DNA from: Sphaerisporangium perillae | GTDB lineage: Bacteria; Actinomycetota; Actinomycetes; Streptosporangiales; Streptosporangiaceae | DNA length: 64,000 bases | Direction: 5' to 3' | Assembly: GCF_023276435.1 (NCBI RefSeq) | Contig: NZ_JALLPO010000025.1 | Span: 93,217-157,216 of the forward strand | Shown: positions 1 to 8,573 of the stretch, piece by piece | Layout: each line of letters opens with the position of its first letter | Position numbering within the stretch: position 1 is the stretch's first letter | Notes under the pieces: model-generated | Seen by the model: only the letters and a program-made list of their open reading frames with translations | Database searches by the model: none | Told to the model about the DNA's origin: nothing | Program-made: the position numbers and the translations under genes

Positions 1-813
1 GGTGCGCTCGCGCACGGCGAGCCCGACCGAGCCGTTGCGGTGGTCGGTGGCGGCGTGCAGCACCTGCGGCCGCAGCGTCCTGACCAGCTCGCTCACCTCG
101 CCGGCCCCCCGGATCATCCGGCCGCGGCTCTCGAACGGCACCTCGCCGCTCGGCAGCAGCCGGTGGTAGGGGACGCCGTCGATCTCCTCGTACGGCTCGG
201 CGTCCGCGTGCCCCTGCAGCATGGGCCAGCCCCAGCTCGTCACCACGTGCGGGTCGAGCCCGGCGGCGCGCTGAGCGGTCACGATGCGGTGGGTGCGGAC
301 CGTGTACCCCGCCTGGGTGTACGGCAGGGCGTTGGTCACGCAGTGCAGCACGCGGCCCTCGACACGCTCGCCGACGATCACCTTGGACTTGGGCGGGATC
401 GGCGTCGTGCCGATCGCGGCCTTCTCACCCTCGTAGTAGGCGATCCTCCGGCGGATGAACGGCCAGCGCGCGTGCGGCTGGAGCACCTCGATGGCCTTGG
501 TCATCCGGCCGCGCTCGAACTCGGCCTTCGCCGCCTCGAGCGGCCCGTCCGCCATGCGCCGGGCGATCTTGCGCGCGGTCACCCGGACGACGCGCGCCAC
601 CGGCCAGGCGACCTTGCCTACGGCTGGACGCAAGCGTGGCGGCATGGCCTCCGCCGCCGCCTGCGCCACCCGCATAGGGTCGGACTTGACCCTGGTGACG
701 AAGACCCTGGAGACGATGACCGGATGCTGGACGAAGCCCTTGAGGAAGCCGCGCAGGCCGGCACGAGCCGACTTGGGGGAGACCTTCTCGGGCCGGCTGG
801 CCTCGGAAACCAC
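1..813 (-). CDS. Glycosyltransferase, GT-B family 4-like (3' end outside window)
   Basis: Reads leftward off the window edge, so only the first 271 codons are visible. GTG 813 is the only reasonable start, because an in-frame TAG lies at about 844-846. Residues 1-150 are a basic, Ala-rich, probably helical extension that I do not recognise. From about residue 155 the protein shows the first beta-alpha unit of a GT-B glycosyltransferase (VTNALPYTQAGYTVRTHRI), which in family-4 enzymes opens the acceptor domain with its glycine-rich loop, followed by a typical VVTSWGWP strand. The donor-sugar domain with the E-x7-E motif lies outside the window. It is divergent from a UDP-GlcNAc 2-epimerase across 76 nt and close to a second glycosyltransferase, which suggests cell-surface glycan assembly. 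Donor and acceptor cannot be told. Confidence 0.75.
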   Translation of the reverse strand, partial: MVSEASRPEKVSPKSARAGLRGFLKGFVQHPVIVSRVFVTRVKSDPMRVAQAAAEAMPPRLRPAVGKVAWPVARVVRVTARKIARRMADGPLEAAKAEFERGRMTKAIEVLQPHARWPFIRRRIAYYEGEKAAIGTTPIPPKSKVIVGERVEGRVLHCVTNALPYTQAGYTVRTHRIVTAQRAAGLDPHVVTSWGWPMLQGHADAEPYEEIDGVPYHRLLPSGEVPFESRGRMIRGAGEVSELVRTLRPQVLHAATDHRNGSVGLAVRERT

Positions 814-889
814 GCCGTGACCGTACCATAGGCAACGCTTGGCCTATCTGGTCAACAGTTGACCCACTCCCGGCTGAAAGGCGAGGTCA

Positions 890-2023
890 ATGAGGGACAA
901 TCCCCTCGTTCTGCACGTGCTGGGCGCTCGTCCGAACTTCGTCAAGGCGGCACCGGTGGTGCGCGGCCTGGCCGAGCTGGGGGTCCGGCAGGGCATCGTC
1001 CACACCGGGCAGCACTACGACGCGCTCATGTCCGACGTCTTCTTCGCCGACCTCGGCCTGCCCGAGCCGATCGCCAACCTGGCCGTGGGCTCCGGCAGCC
1101 ACGCGCGGCAGACGGCCGCGCTGCTGACCGGCCTGGAGGAGGTCGTCCTCGAGCACAAGCCGGACCTGGTCGTCGTCTACGGCGACGTCAACTCCACGCT
1201 CGCCGCGATCCTGGTCTGCGCCAAGCTCCAGGTCCCGACCGCGCACGTCGAGGCCGGCCTGCGGTCCTTCGACCGGGAGATGCCCGAGGAGGTCAACCGG
1301 GTCGTCACCGACGCGCTCGCCGACATCCTGCTGGTGACCAGCCCCGACGGGCTCTCGCACCTGGCGAACGAGGGGGTCTCCCCCGCCAAGGTCCACCTGG
1401 TCGGCAACCCCATGATCGACAGCCTGTTCTCGGCGCTGCCGAAGCTCGACCCCGAGCCGGTGAAGGCGCGGCTCGGCCTGCCCGAGCGGTACGCCGTCGC
1501 CACGCTGCACCGCCCGGGGAACGTCGACGACCCCGAGTCGGCCCGCGAGCTGGTCGAGGCGGTGCTGGCGGTGGGCGAGCAGGTGCCGATCATCGTGCCG
1601 CTGCACCCACGCGGCCGGGCGCGGCTCGCCGAGGCCGGGCTGGTGACCGGCGACAACCTCACGATCGTCGATCCGCTCGGGTACATCGACTTCCTCTCCC
1701 TCGTGCGGGGAGCGGCGCTGGTCGTCACCGACTCCGGCGGCGTGCAGGAGGAGACGACCATGCTGGGCGTGCCCTGCCTGACCGTCCGGCCGAACACCGA
1801 GCGGCCCATCACGATCACCCACGGCACCAACCGCCTGGTCACCCCGGCGACGCTGCCCGCGGCGGCGTCCAAGGCGCTCGCGGACGGTGCGGCGACCCCG
1901 AGCGGGGAGCTGCCGCCGCTGTGGGACGGCGCGGCGGGGCCGAGGATCGCCCGGGTCATCGAGGCGTGGCTGCGCGGCGAGAACCTCTCGCCCGCCGCGC
2001 AGGCGGTCCCGCCGACGAGCTGA
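890..2023 (+). CDS. wecB: UDP-N-acetylglucosamine 2-epimerase (non-hydrolysing)
   Basis: Interconverts UDP-GlcNAc and UDP-ManNAc in the cytosol, feeding ManNAc-containing surface polymers or linkage units. The 377 residues match the usual 360-390. Family signatures appear in order: LGARPNFVKAAPV near residue 10, HTGQHYD, VVYGDVNSTLAA, the active-site segment HVEAGLRSFDREMPEEVNR, LHRPGNVDD, and in the UDP-binding C-terminal half TDSGGVQEE and RPNTERP. ATG 890 is preceded by GGCGAGG at a short spacing. The gene is divergent from a GT-B glycosyltransferase and 156 nt upstream of another glycosyltransferase on the same strand, consistent with a glycan cluster that continues left of the window. 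The family assignment is secure; the polymer it serves is unknown. Confidence 0.93.
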   Translation: MRDNPLVLHVLGARPNFVKAAPVVRGLAELGVRQGIVHTGQHYDALMSDVFFADLGLPEPIANLAVGSGSHARQTAALLTGLEEVVLEHKPDLVVVYGDVNSTLAAILVCAKLQVPTAHVEAGLRSFDREMPEEVNRVVTDALADILLVTSPDGLSHLANEGVSPAKVHLVGNPMIDSLFSALPKLDPEPVKARLGLPERYAVATLHRPGNVDDPESARELVEAVLAVGEQVPIIVPLHPRGRARLAEAGLVTGDNLTIVDPLGYIDFLSLVRGAALVVTDSGGVQEETTMLGVPCLTVRPNTERPITITHGTNRLVTPATLPAAASKALADGAATPSGELPPLWDGAAGPRIARVIEAWLRGENLSPAAQAVPPTS

Positions 2024-2179
2024 TCTCCCGCCGCCCTGGCTTGCGCCAGTGATCTGGGCATTCGGGAGAAATCACCCGACGCCGGGCGGCCGAAGCCGTA
2101 CGATCGAACATCCCGGGCAACGAGCCTGAGCTCGCGAAGCTCGTGCAACTCGCGGATTTACGAGGGAGCAAGTCCGACC

Positions 2180-4255
2180 ATGGCCGATGACCAGAACAAT
2201 CCGGACGAGCCGCGTTTCCAGCGTCTCGGGGCGGCGAACTGGCTGCCCGAGGAGCGCAAGGTCGTCGAGCGCTACGAGGAGCGCATCCGCGACCTCGAAC
2301 GCCGCCTGGCCACGGCCGAGGCGCGGGCCGAGTACGCCCAGTGGCAGCTCTCCGCCACCAAGGCGCAGCGCCCGTACCGCGTCAGCACCGCGCTCGCCGG
2401 CGTGAAGCGCCCGTCCAGGCTCGTACGGCTCCCGCGTGACCTGTCCAAGGCCATGAAGCCCAAGAAGGCGCCCAAGCCGCCCGCGACGGTGACCGCGAGC
2501 GCCGCCGCCATCGACGCCGTGCTCGCGCACGCCCCCGAGGTCAAGATCCCGAACCTCGCGTGGCCGGAGGGGCCGGTCAGCCGGCCCGACCTCAAGGTCG
2601 CCGTCATCCTGGACGACTTCTCGCGGATGGCGTTCAAATACGAGTGGGACCAGATCGAGTTCGGCCTCAAGGACTGGCAGGAGATCTTCGCCGAGAAGCG
2701 TCCCGACGTGCTGTTCTGCGAGTCGGCCTGGCACGGCAACCAGGCGCGCTGGCGCTACCAGATGACCGGCACCAACGCGCCCAAGCAGGAGCTGCGCGAC
2801 CTGGTGAGCTGGTGCCGCGAGCAGGGCATCCCCACGGTCTTCTGGAACAAGGAGGACCCGCCCAACTTCGACTTCTTCATCGACACAGCGAAGCTGTTCG
2901 ACTACGTGTACACGTGCGACGGCGACATGGTGCCGAAATATCGCGAGATATTGGGCCATGACCGGGTGGACGTGCTGCAGTTCGCCGCCCAGCCGCGCGT
3001 GCACAACCCGGTCCAGACCAAGCAGGGCCGCCCGTACGACGTGGTCTTCGCCGGCATGTACTTCCGCGACAAGCATCCCGAGCGGCGCGAGCAGATGGAG
3101 ACCGTGATCGCCCCCACCAGGGAGCTCGGCCTGCACATCTTCGCCCGCAACGACAAGGCCGGCGACAAGTACGCCTGGCCGGAGGAGTACCGCCCGCACA
3201 TCGTCGGCGAGCTGCCATACGAGCAGATGCTGGCCGCGTACAAGATGTACAAGGTCTTCCTCAACGTGAACTCGGTGATCGACTCGCCGACCATGTGCGC
3301 CCGGCGCGTGTTCGAGCTGTCCGCGTGCTCCACCACCGTGCTGTCCGGCTGGTCACGGGCCATCGAGGAGACGTTCGGGCCGCTGATCCCGATCGCCCAC
3401 ACCCAGGAGGAGGCCTACAACCAGGCCCTCTACCTGATCAACAGCCCGGAGCTGCGCGCCAGGCAGGCCCACCTGGCCATGCGCGAGGTCTTCGACAAGC
3501 ACCTCTTCTCCCACCGCGTCGACCAGATCCTCACCGCGCTCGGCCGCCCGGTCGTGACCCGTACCAAGAACGTGTCGGTCGTCCTGCCCACCAACCGCGC
3601 GGGCCAGCTGGAGCACGCCATCGCGCAGGTCGCCCGCCAGCGCCACCGCGACCTCGAGCTGATCCTCGTCCTGCACGGCCTGGACATCGACCCCGAGGTG
3701 GTCAAGGACAAGGCCCTGGCCGCCGGCGTCCCCGCCGTCAAGGTGCTCACCGCCGACGCCTCGCTCACCCTCGGCGAGGTGCTGAACCTCGGCATCGCCC
3801 AGGCCGACGGCGACTACATCGCCAAGATGGACGACGACAACCTCTACGGCGCCCACTACCTGTCGGACCTGCTGCGCGCCTTCGACTACGCCGACGCGGA
3901 GATGGTCGGCAAGGGCGCCCACTACACCTACTTCCCGGCCACCAACACGACGGTCATGCGCCTGCCCGGCCTGGAGCACCGGTACGCCCACCTGGTGCAG
4001 GGCGCCACGATCCTCGCCAAGGCCGACCTGCTGCACACCTTCGCCTTCGAGGCGGTCAACGCCGGCGAGGACACCCGGCTCGTCCGGCGCTGCAAGGAGG
4101 AAGGCGTCCGCATCTACTCGGCGGACCGCTTCAACTTCGTCTACATGCGCGGCGCCGACGCCTCCGCCCACACCTGGAAGGCCCAGGACTACAAGCTCAC
4201 CCGCAACGCCCAATTCTCCTTCATCGGCCACCCCGAATCCCACGTCATGATCTGA
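2180..4255 (+). CDS. Two-domain glycosyltransferase: CgeB-like domain fused to a GT2 domain
   Basis: 691 residues in three parts. Residues ~20-60 are a charged heptad-like coiled coil (ERYEERIRDLERRLATAEAR). Residues ~130-445 resemble the CgeB/DUF3880 type of glycosyltransferase, with FWNKEDPPNFDFF near 221 and the C-terminal VFELSACSTTVLSG segment near 376. Residues ~463-691 are a family-2 glycosyltransferase: SVVLPTNRAGQLEHAIAQV opens the GT-A fold and KMDDDN near 550 is the metal/UDP-sugar-binding Asp cluster. GT2 enzymes use an inverting mechanism. ATG 2180 has GAGGGAG upstream. There is no signal peptide or membrane span, so it is probably cytosolic or peripheral at the membrane. Its place after wecB suggests it uses sugars of the same surface glycan. 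Two catalytic domains in one chain could add two successive residues. Confidence 0.82.
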   Translation: MADDQNNPDEPRFQRLGAANWLPEERKVVERYEERIRDLERRLATAEARAEYAQWQLSATKAQRPYRVSTALAGVKRPSRLVRLPRDLSKAMKPKKAPKPPATVTASAAAIDAVLAHAPEVKIPNLAWPEGPVSRPDLKVAVILDDFSRMAFKYEWDQIEFGLKDWQEIFAEKRPDVLFCESAWHGNQARWRYQMTGTNAPKQELRDLVSWCREQGIPTVFWNKEDPPNFDFFIDTAKLFDYVYTCDGDMVPKYREILGHDRVDVLQFAAQPRVHNPVQTKQGRPYDVVFAGMYFRDKHPERREQMETVIAPTRELGLHIFARNDKAGDKYAWPEEYRPHIVGELPYEQMLAAYKMYKVFLNVNSVIDSPTMCARRVFELSACSTTVLSGWSRAIEETFGPLIPIAHTQEEAYNQALYLINSPELRARQAHLAMREVFDKHLFSHRVDQILTALGRPVVTRTKNVSVVLPTNRAGQLEHAIAQVARQRHRDLELILVLHGLDIDPEVVKDKALAAGVPAVKVLTADASLTLGEVLNLGIAQADGDYIAKMDDDNLYGAHYLSDLLRAFDYADAEMVGKGAHYTYFPATNTTVMRLPGLEHRYAHLVQGATILAKADLLHTFAFEAVNAGEDTRLVRRCKEEGVRIYSADRFNFVYMRGADASAHTWKAQDYKLTRNAQFSFIGHPESHVMI

Positions 4256-4262
4256 CCCGCCG

Positions 4263-4276
4263 GTGACGGACGTCAC
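4263..4276. terminator. Short hairpin between convergent genes
   Basis: GTGACG and CGTCAC form a 6-bp stem around a 2-nt loop just after the plus-strand stop and over the minus-strand stop at 4273-4275. There is no T-run. It is small, so a terminator role is only possible. Confidence 0.3.
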
Positions 4277-4671
4277 GCCTTGCCAGAGGGCCAGACAACC
4301 TCGGGCGGGGTGCCGGCATTGGGCGTCCGGATCGGGTGGGGGCGGGTGGCGGTGTACCAGGCGAGGAACAGGACGCCGAGGAACACCAGTCCGTAGAGGT
4401 CGATCCCGACCCCGGACGCTCCGAGCCCGGACGGACCGGCGAGCGCCTTCATGGCGGCGCACGTCAGGAACACCGGCGCTCCGGACGCCAGCACGTGGAG
4501 CGACCGCGACCGTACCGCCAGTTCGGCGGCGACGAGGTCATCGCTCGCGTGCGCCACGGGGCGGCGCGACAGACTCACCTGCAGCGCACAGCTGAGCAGG
4601 GTGACGAGAACGGCGATAAGAAGACCCGGTAGAGGTAAGATCGAACACCTGGAAAGTGCTCCTCGAACTGG
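4273..4671 (-). pseudogene. 5'-truncated small membrane protein gene
   Basis: The frame is open from 4671 down to the TGA at 4273-4275, but it has no ATG, GTG or TTG until GTG 4578. Starting at 4578 would leave out a clear membrane helix encoded just upstream (PGLLIAVLVTLLSCALQVSL). A second hydrophobic segment, LYGLVFLGVLFLAWY, lies near the C-terminus. The in-frame stop that closes the frame (TGA 4674-4672) lies at the edge of one arm of a 70-nt palindrome (4652-4721). I read this as a two-to-four-helix membrane protein whose 5' end was replaced when the palindrome arrived. The alternative is a shorter 101-residue protein from GTG 4578. I do not recognise a family. Confidence 0.4.
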
Positions 4672-4721
4672 TCAGATCAAATGCTTGGTCGCTTTGATTT
4701 CACCAGTTCAGGGGCACTTTC
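4652..4721. repeat. 70-nt imperfect palindrome (MITE-like or structured RNA)
   Basis: Outer arms 4652-4672 and 4702-4721 (GAAAGTGCTCCTCGAACTGG against CCAGTTCAGGGGCACTTTC) pair with few mismatches. An inner stem, GATCAAA (4675-4681) with TTTGAT (4693-4698), continues it, leaving a loop of about 11 nt. It is more AT-rich than its surroundings. It abuts the truncated membrane gene and lies 270 nt upstream of the sulfotransferase-like gene. It could be a miniature transposable element, the end of a lost insertion sequence or a strong terminator. There is no T-run, and I see no clear target-site duplication. Confidence 0.5.
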
Positions 4722-4990
4722 TGCATGTAGTTGGACTAGTCGATCAAGTCTGCCGTGATTACTTGAGGCTAGGGCTTCAGGGGGTCGGCGCACCACCGGC
4801 CCCAATCGGAGCTTGGGTGGCCGCCACGCCAAGCGCATGATCCACCCGCCCAGTCCGGAGGGTCATGCGAGATGGACGGCGTGATCCGCTCCGCCGAGGA
4901 CTCGGGGGATGACCTCTTGTTCGATCTGGTTGTCGGTGAAACATTGCTTCTATACCTAATCGGCAGTTCCCGATCGAAATGGTGGGGATT
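4722..4990. other. Intergenic region, no gene seen
   Basis: About 270 nt between the palindrome and the sulfotransferase-like gene. I find no convincing reading frame. The last 60 nt, relatively AT-rich, are the likely promoter region of the downstream gene. Confidence 0.4.
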
Positions 4991-5671
4991 ATGCGGGTCA
5001 TCGGGGCGGGGTTCGGGCGTACGGGGACGCTTTCTCTCAAGACGGCTCTGGAGCGGCTCGGCTTCGGTCCCTGCCACCACATGACGGAAGTGCTCCGGCG
5101 GCCGGGGCAGGTCCGGCGCTGGCTCGCCGTGGCCAAGGGAGAGTCCGCGGACTGGGACACCGTCATGGACGGCTACCAGTCATGCGTGGACTGGCCGGGC
5201 GCCGCGTACTGGCGCGAACTCGCCGAGCACTACCCCGAGGCCAAGGTCATCCTGAGCGTGCGGGACCCTCAGCGCTGGCTCGAGAGCATGAACGCGACCA
5301 TCCTCAAGCAGCGTGAGCGGGGCTCGACGCTGTCCGGCAAGCTCATGATGCGGTTTTCGTCGCTACTGGGCACTGACTACGCCTCCTTCATCGCGATGAC
5401 CGGACTGGTCGTCACGGGGCGCTCCTTCGGTGGTCGCATGGACGATCCCGAACACCTGTTGAAGACCTTCCGGGCGCACAACGAGGAGGTCAAGGCGGCG
5501 ATCCCTCCGGAGCGGCTGCTGGTCTTCGAGGTCCGGCAGGGATGGGAACCGCTGTGCGGGTTCCTCGGGGTGGCGGTGCCCGACGAGCCCTTCCCCCAGG
5601 TCAACGACTCGGCGGAGTTCCATGCCCAGGCCAGGGCCCGTGTCGCCCCACTGCTCCTACGGCGAAGCTGA
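4991..5671 (+). CDS. P-loop sulfotransferase-like protein
   Basis: 226 residues. It opens with MRVIGAGFGRTGTLSLKTAL, in which GRTGT(L)S is the PAPS-binding P-loop (5'-PSB) of cytosolic sulfotransferases. KVILSVRDPQRWLESMNATI near residue 90 is the 3'-phosphate-binding (3'-PB) region with the usual Arg-Asp-Pro. The C-terminal QGWEPLCGFLGVAVPDEPFP is characteristic of the actinobacterial and eukaryotic 'Sulfotransfer_4/NAD-dependent epimerase-like' group. ATG 4991 is preferred over ATG 4979 because GGTGGGG lies 5 nt before it. The acceptor is unknown and no PAPS-making genes are nearby. Members of this group are often annotated without proof of activity. Confidence 0.75.
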   Translation: MRVIGAGFGRTGTLSLKTALERLGFGPCHHMTEVLRRPGQVRRWLAVAKGESADWDTVMDGYQSCVDWPGAAYWRELAEHYPEAKVILSVRDPQRWLESMNATILKQRERGSTLSGKLMMRFSSLLGTDYASFIAMTGLVVTGRSFGGRMDDPEHLLKTFRAHNEEVKAAIPPERLLVFEVRQGWEPLCGFLGVAVPDEPFPQVNDSAEFHAQARARVAPLLLRRS

Positions 5672-5895
5672 CCGGCCCGCGGCACCGCCGCCGTACGTCC
5701 CCCCGCCCCAGGCCCCTCACCCGCCACCTTTGACCTTGTCTTTCTTGTGGGCTTATGCGGTATTCGCCGTTCATGGGCGGTTCTGGGGAATGTGAACGGC
5801 GATGAGAGAGTTGCGTACTTCCGGGATGGTCGCGCCCATGGTGAGGCGCGTCCGCCCACATGTAAATGATCAACGCACAAGGAGAGCTTTCCGAC

Positions 5896-7416
5896 GTGAC
5901 GACGGTAACGACGTCCAAAGGCATCGGTCTCAGGTCGGAGCGCGGTCCGGTACTCGCCGCCATCATGCTCTGTACCGGCTTGGTGGCCCTCGACAGCACG
6001 ATCATCGCGACGGCGGTCCCCTCGGTCGTCAGCGATCTGGGAGGGTTCTCCCAGTTCCCCTGGCTGTTCTCGATCTACCTGCTCACGCAGGCGGTCACCG
6101 TGCCCCTGTACGGCAAGTTCGCCGACATCTTCGGACGCAAGCCGGTGATGTTCTTCGGGATCGCCGTCTTCCTTCTCGGGTCGGTGCTGTGCGGCATCGC
6201 GTGGAGCATGCCCGCGCTCATCGCCTTCCGCGCGTTGCAGGGCATCGGCGCGGGAGCCGTCCAGCCCATGAGCATCACGATGGTCGGCGACATGTACTCC
6301 GTCGAGGAGCGCGCACGCGTACAGGGTTACGTGGCCAGCGTGTGGGGCGTGTCCGCCGTGATCGGCCCCACCATCGGCGGGCTGTTCTCCGAGTACCTCT
6401 CCTGGCGCTGGATCTTCTTCATCAACCTGCCGCTCGGCGCCGTCGCCGCCTGGATGCTCGCCCGGCGGTTCAAGGAGCAGGTCACCCGCAGCACCCACAA
6501 GATCGACTACCTGGGCGCGGTGCTGCTCACCGCCGGGTCCTCACTGATCATCCTCGGCCTGCTGGAAGGCGGGGTCGCGTGGGGCTGGGGATCGGCTCCC
6601 AGCCTGCTCATCTTCGCGGCCGGTCTGGTCATGGTCGCCGCCTTCCTGCTCGTGGAGCGCAGGGCGGTCGAACCCATCCTGCCGCTGTGGGTGTTCCGCC
6701 ACCGCGTCCTCATCGGCGGCAACCTCGTCGGGCTGAGCGTCGGCGCGCTCATGATCGGGCTCACCTCCTACATCCCGACCTTCACCGAGGGCGTGCTCGG
6801 CACCGGCGCCCTCGTGGCCGGCTTCGCCCTGGCCGCGCTCACCATCGGCTGGCCTCTCGCCGCGACCTTCTCCGGCCGCCTCTACATGCGCATCGGCTTC
6901 CGCGACACGGCGCTCATCGGCAGCGGCGTGGTCCTGGCCGGCGTCGTCATGTGCGCTCTGCTCGGCCGGCAGGCACAAGTATGGGAAGTGGCGGCGGCCT
7001 GCTTCGTCGTCGGCGCCGGCCTCGGGCTCGCCTCCAGTCCGACGATGGTCGCCATCCAGTCCGTCGTCGGCTGGGAGCGCCGCGGCGTCGTCACCGCGAC
7101 CAACATGTTCTGCCGCTCCATCGGCAGCGCGGTCGGGGCCGCCGTCCTCGGCGCCATCTCCAACGCCACGTTGTCCGACCGCTTCGCCCACCCGCCCGCG
7201 GCCCTGGCCGGCAAGCTGCCGAACAGCGTGGACGCCACGAGCCTCGTCCTCGGTGCCCAGGGCCCGGCCGCGCAGTCCGCCATGGCCTCCTTCGTCCGCA
7301 GGGCCCTGTACGACGCGAGCCACCACGTCTTCCTCGCCCTCCTGGTGGTCGCCGTCCTCAGCGTCGGCGCCTTCCTCCTCATGCCGAGGCGTACGGAAGA
7401 GCTCACCTTCGACTGA
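5896..7416 (+). CDS. MFS drug/proton antiporter, DHA2 (14-TM) type
   Basis: 506 residues with about 14 hydrophobic spans, as in EmrB/QacA-type exporters. Motif A-like GKFADIFGRKPVMF follows helix 2, and a proline/glycine motif C (VIGPTIGGLF) lies in helix 5. The N-terminal helix has the DHA2 signature LVALDSTIIATAVPSV. GTG 5896 is chosen because AAGGAGA sits 10 nt upstream; the ATG at 5866 would place that ribosome site inside the gene. It probably exports toxic organic compounds across the plasma membrane by proton antiport. No regulator is adjacent, and the VOC protein 209 nt downstream could be co-expressed. Confidence 0.85.
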   Translation: MTTVTTSKGIGLRSERGPVLAAIMLCTGLVALDSTIIATAVPSVVSDLGGFSQFPWLFSIYLLTQAVTVPLYGKFADIFGRKPVMFFGIAVFLLGSVLCGIAWSMPALIAFRALQGIGAGAVQPMSITMVGDMYSVEERARVQGYVASVWGVSAVIGPTIGGLFSEYLSWRWIFFINLPLGAVAAWMLARRFKEQVTRSTHKIDYLGAVLLTAGSSLIILGLLEGGVAWGWGSAPSLLIFAAGLVMVAAFLLVERRAVEPILPLWVFRHRVLIGGNLVGLSVGALMIGLTSYIPTFTEGVLGTGALVAGFALAALTIGWPLAATFSGRLYMRIGFRDTALIGSGVVLAGVVMCALLGRQAQVWEVAAACFVVGAGLGLASSPTMVAIQSVVGWERRGVVTATNMFCRSIGSAVGAAVLGAISNATLSDRFAHPPAALAGKLPNSVDATSLVLGAQGPAAQSAMASFVRRALYDASHHVFLALLVVAVLSVGAFLLMPRRTEELTFD

Positions 7417-7625
7417 TCACGGCGGCCGGCCACTCTCCGGACCGTCCGTGACTGCGCCAATGCTCTGCTCTCAGCGGCAGCCGGCATGACATCCGTCCGG
7501 CCGGGAACGGTTTCAGATGATGAGCGGACTCCAACGTTCTTCACCGTCCGCCCCTCGCGGTGGCCGGTCATGGACGCCGAACACCACGAGGGAAGAACAC
7601 CGACCGCCCCGATAGGGGAGACACC

Positions 7626-8021
7626 ATGGCGATCTCTCTCAACCACACGATCGTCCCCGCACGAGACAAGCGCGCCTCGGCCGGCTTCCTCGCGGGCATC
7701 CTCGGCCTGCCTGTCGGCGAACCGATCGGCCCCTTCGTGCCGGTGCGCGTCGGGGAGCTGACCACACTCGATTTCGCCGACGCCGACTTCGCCGCCAGAG
7801 GCGTCAGTGAGATCGCCCCGCACCACTACGCGTTCGCCGTCGACGAGGCCGAGTTCGACCAGATCTTCGACAGGATCGTGCGGGCGGGCCTCGACTACTA
7901 CGCCGAGCCCCACGAGCCCAAGCACTTCGGTGAGATCAACACCTCGCGCGGCGGGCGCGCGGTCTACTTCGACGATCCCGACGGCCACGTCATGGAGGTC
8001 CTGACCACCGCCACCTCCTGA
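7626..8021 (+). CDS. VOC (glyoxalase/dioxygenase-fold) protein
   Basis: 131 residues, one vicinal-oxygen-chelate unit of two beta-alpha-beta-beta-beta modules. It starts ISLNHTIVPARDKRASAGFL and ends with the conserved VYFDDPDGHVMEVLT, whose Glu is the usual metal ligand; the His in LNHTIV is the other. ATG 7626 has AGGGGAG upstream. Such single-domain proteins act as dimers in lactone/antibiotic binding, isomerisation or dioxygenation. Sequence alone does not show which. Its place behind a drug exporter makes a resistance role possible, but this is only inference from position. Confidence 0.75.
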   Translation: MAISLNHTIVPARDKRASAGFLAGILGLPVGEPIGPFVPVRVGELTTLDFADADFAARGVSEIAPHHYAFAVDEAEFDQIFDRIVRAGLDYYAEPHEPKHFGEINTSRGGRAVYFDDPDGHVMEVLTTATS

Positions 8022-8089
8022 TCCTGGCGGGAACCCGACTCCCTTACCGACGGTCGCCCGCGTGGTCGACGATGCCGTAGGCCATCTGG

Positions 8090-8129
8090 GCTCGACGGCT
8101 CGACGGCTCGACGGCTCGACGGCTCGACG
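8090..8129. repeat. Tandem octamer, five copies of GCTCGACG
   Basis: Five head-to-tail perfect copies of an 8-bp unit lie 6 nt beyond the stop of the minus-strand ATPase gene and 68 nt beyond the VOC stop. It is intergenic, so the period need not keep frame. It is one of several tandem repeats placed at gene ends in this window. Confidence 0.9.
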
Positions 8130-8135
8130 GCAATC

Positions 8136-8573
8136 CTACGAGCCGAGGGGCGCACCCGACCGTTCCCCGCACCACTGCCACGCGGCCCATACCGTCTTGC
8201 CGGTCCCGGTCTCGTCCGCGCTGTGGACGACACCCCACCGGTCCGAGAGCGCCTCGACGATGGCCAGCCCCCGGCCGTGGATGGCCTCCGGACTCAAGTC
8301 GAGGCGACGTGGGTCCTCCGGGCCGTGGTCGGTGACCCGTACGCACAGCTCTTCCGTCGTCGCCCACAGCGAGAGCCGTACCGGCGGCCTGCCGTACACG
8401 ACGGCGTTGCCCAACAGTTCGCTGACCACCAGCACAAGGTCGTCGGCGAGTTGTGGCGGTACGCCCCAGCTCCGGCACGTGCCGCGCACCATGCTCCTGG
8501 CCTTCCCGACGATCGATGGCTCGCAGGGCAGGTCCCAGCACACGGTACGGAGACCGTCCGGAGTGGCGATCAT
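8136..8573 (-). CDS. Anti-sigma-factor-like ATP-binding protein (HATPase_c, SpoIIAB/RsbW type)
   Basis: 145 residues with a stand-alone GHKL ATPase fold. The N-box is DLVLVVSELLGNAVVYG (Glu and Asn bind Mg-ATP), the G1 box is RVTDHGPEDP, and the G2 region is GRGLAIVEALSDRWGV. ATG 8573 is chosen because AAGGAG lies just upstream; frames reaching back to 8786 have no support. Proteins of this kind act as serine kinases or anti-sigma factors. In streptomycetes they sit with XRE/DUF5753 and DUF397 genes in development-related whiJ/abaA-like loci, which is exactly the arrangement here, with the ATPase divergent. The partner is not evident. Confidence 0.85.
   Translation of the reverse strand: MIATPDGLRTVCWDLPCEPSIVGKARSMVRGTCRSWGVPPQLADDLVLVVSELLGNAVVYGRPPVRLSLWATTEELCVRVTDHGPEDPRRLDLSPEAIHGRGLAIVEALSDRWGVVHSADETGTGKTVWAAWQWCGERSGAPLGS

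Noticed and set aside
4866..4962. Minus-strand fragment reading TDNQIEQEVIPRVLGG as a possible transposase remnant
   Set aside because: The frame is closed within ~27 codons by stops on both sides and matches no family I can name.
5802..7451. Overlapping long frame over the DHA2 exporter
   Set aside because: Arg/Pro/His-rich shadow of the true membrane-protein frame.
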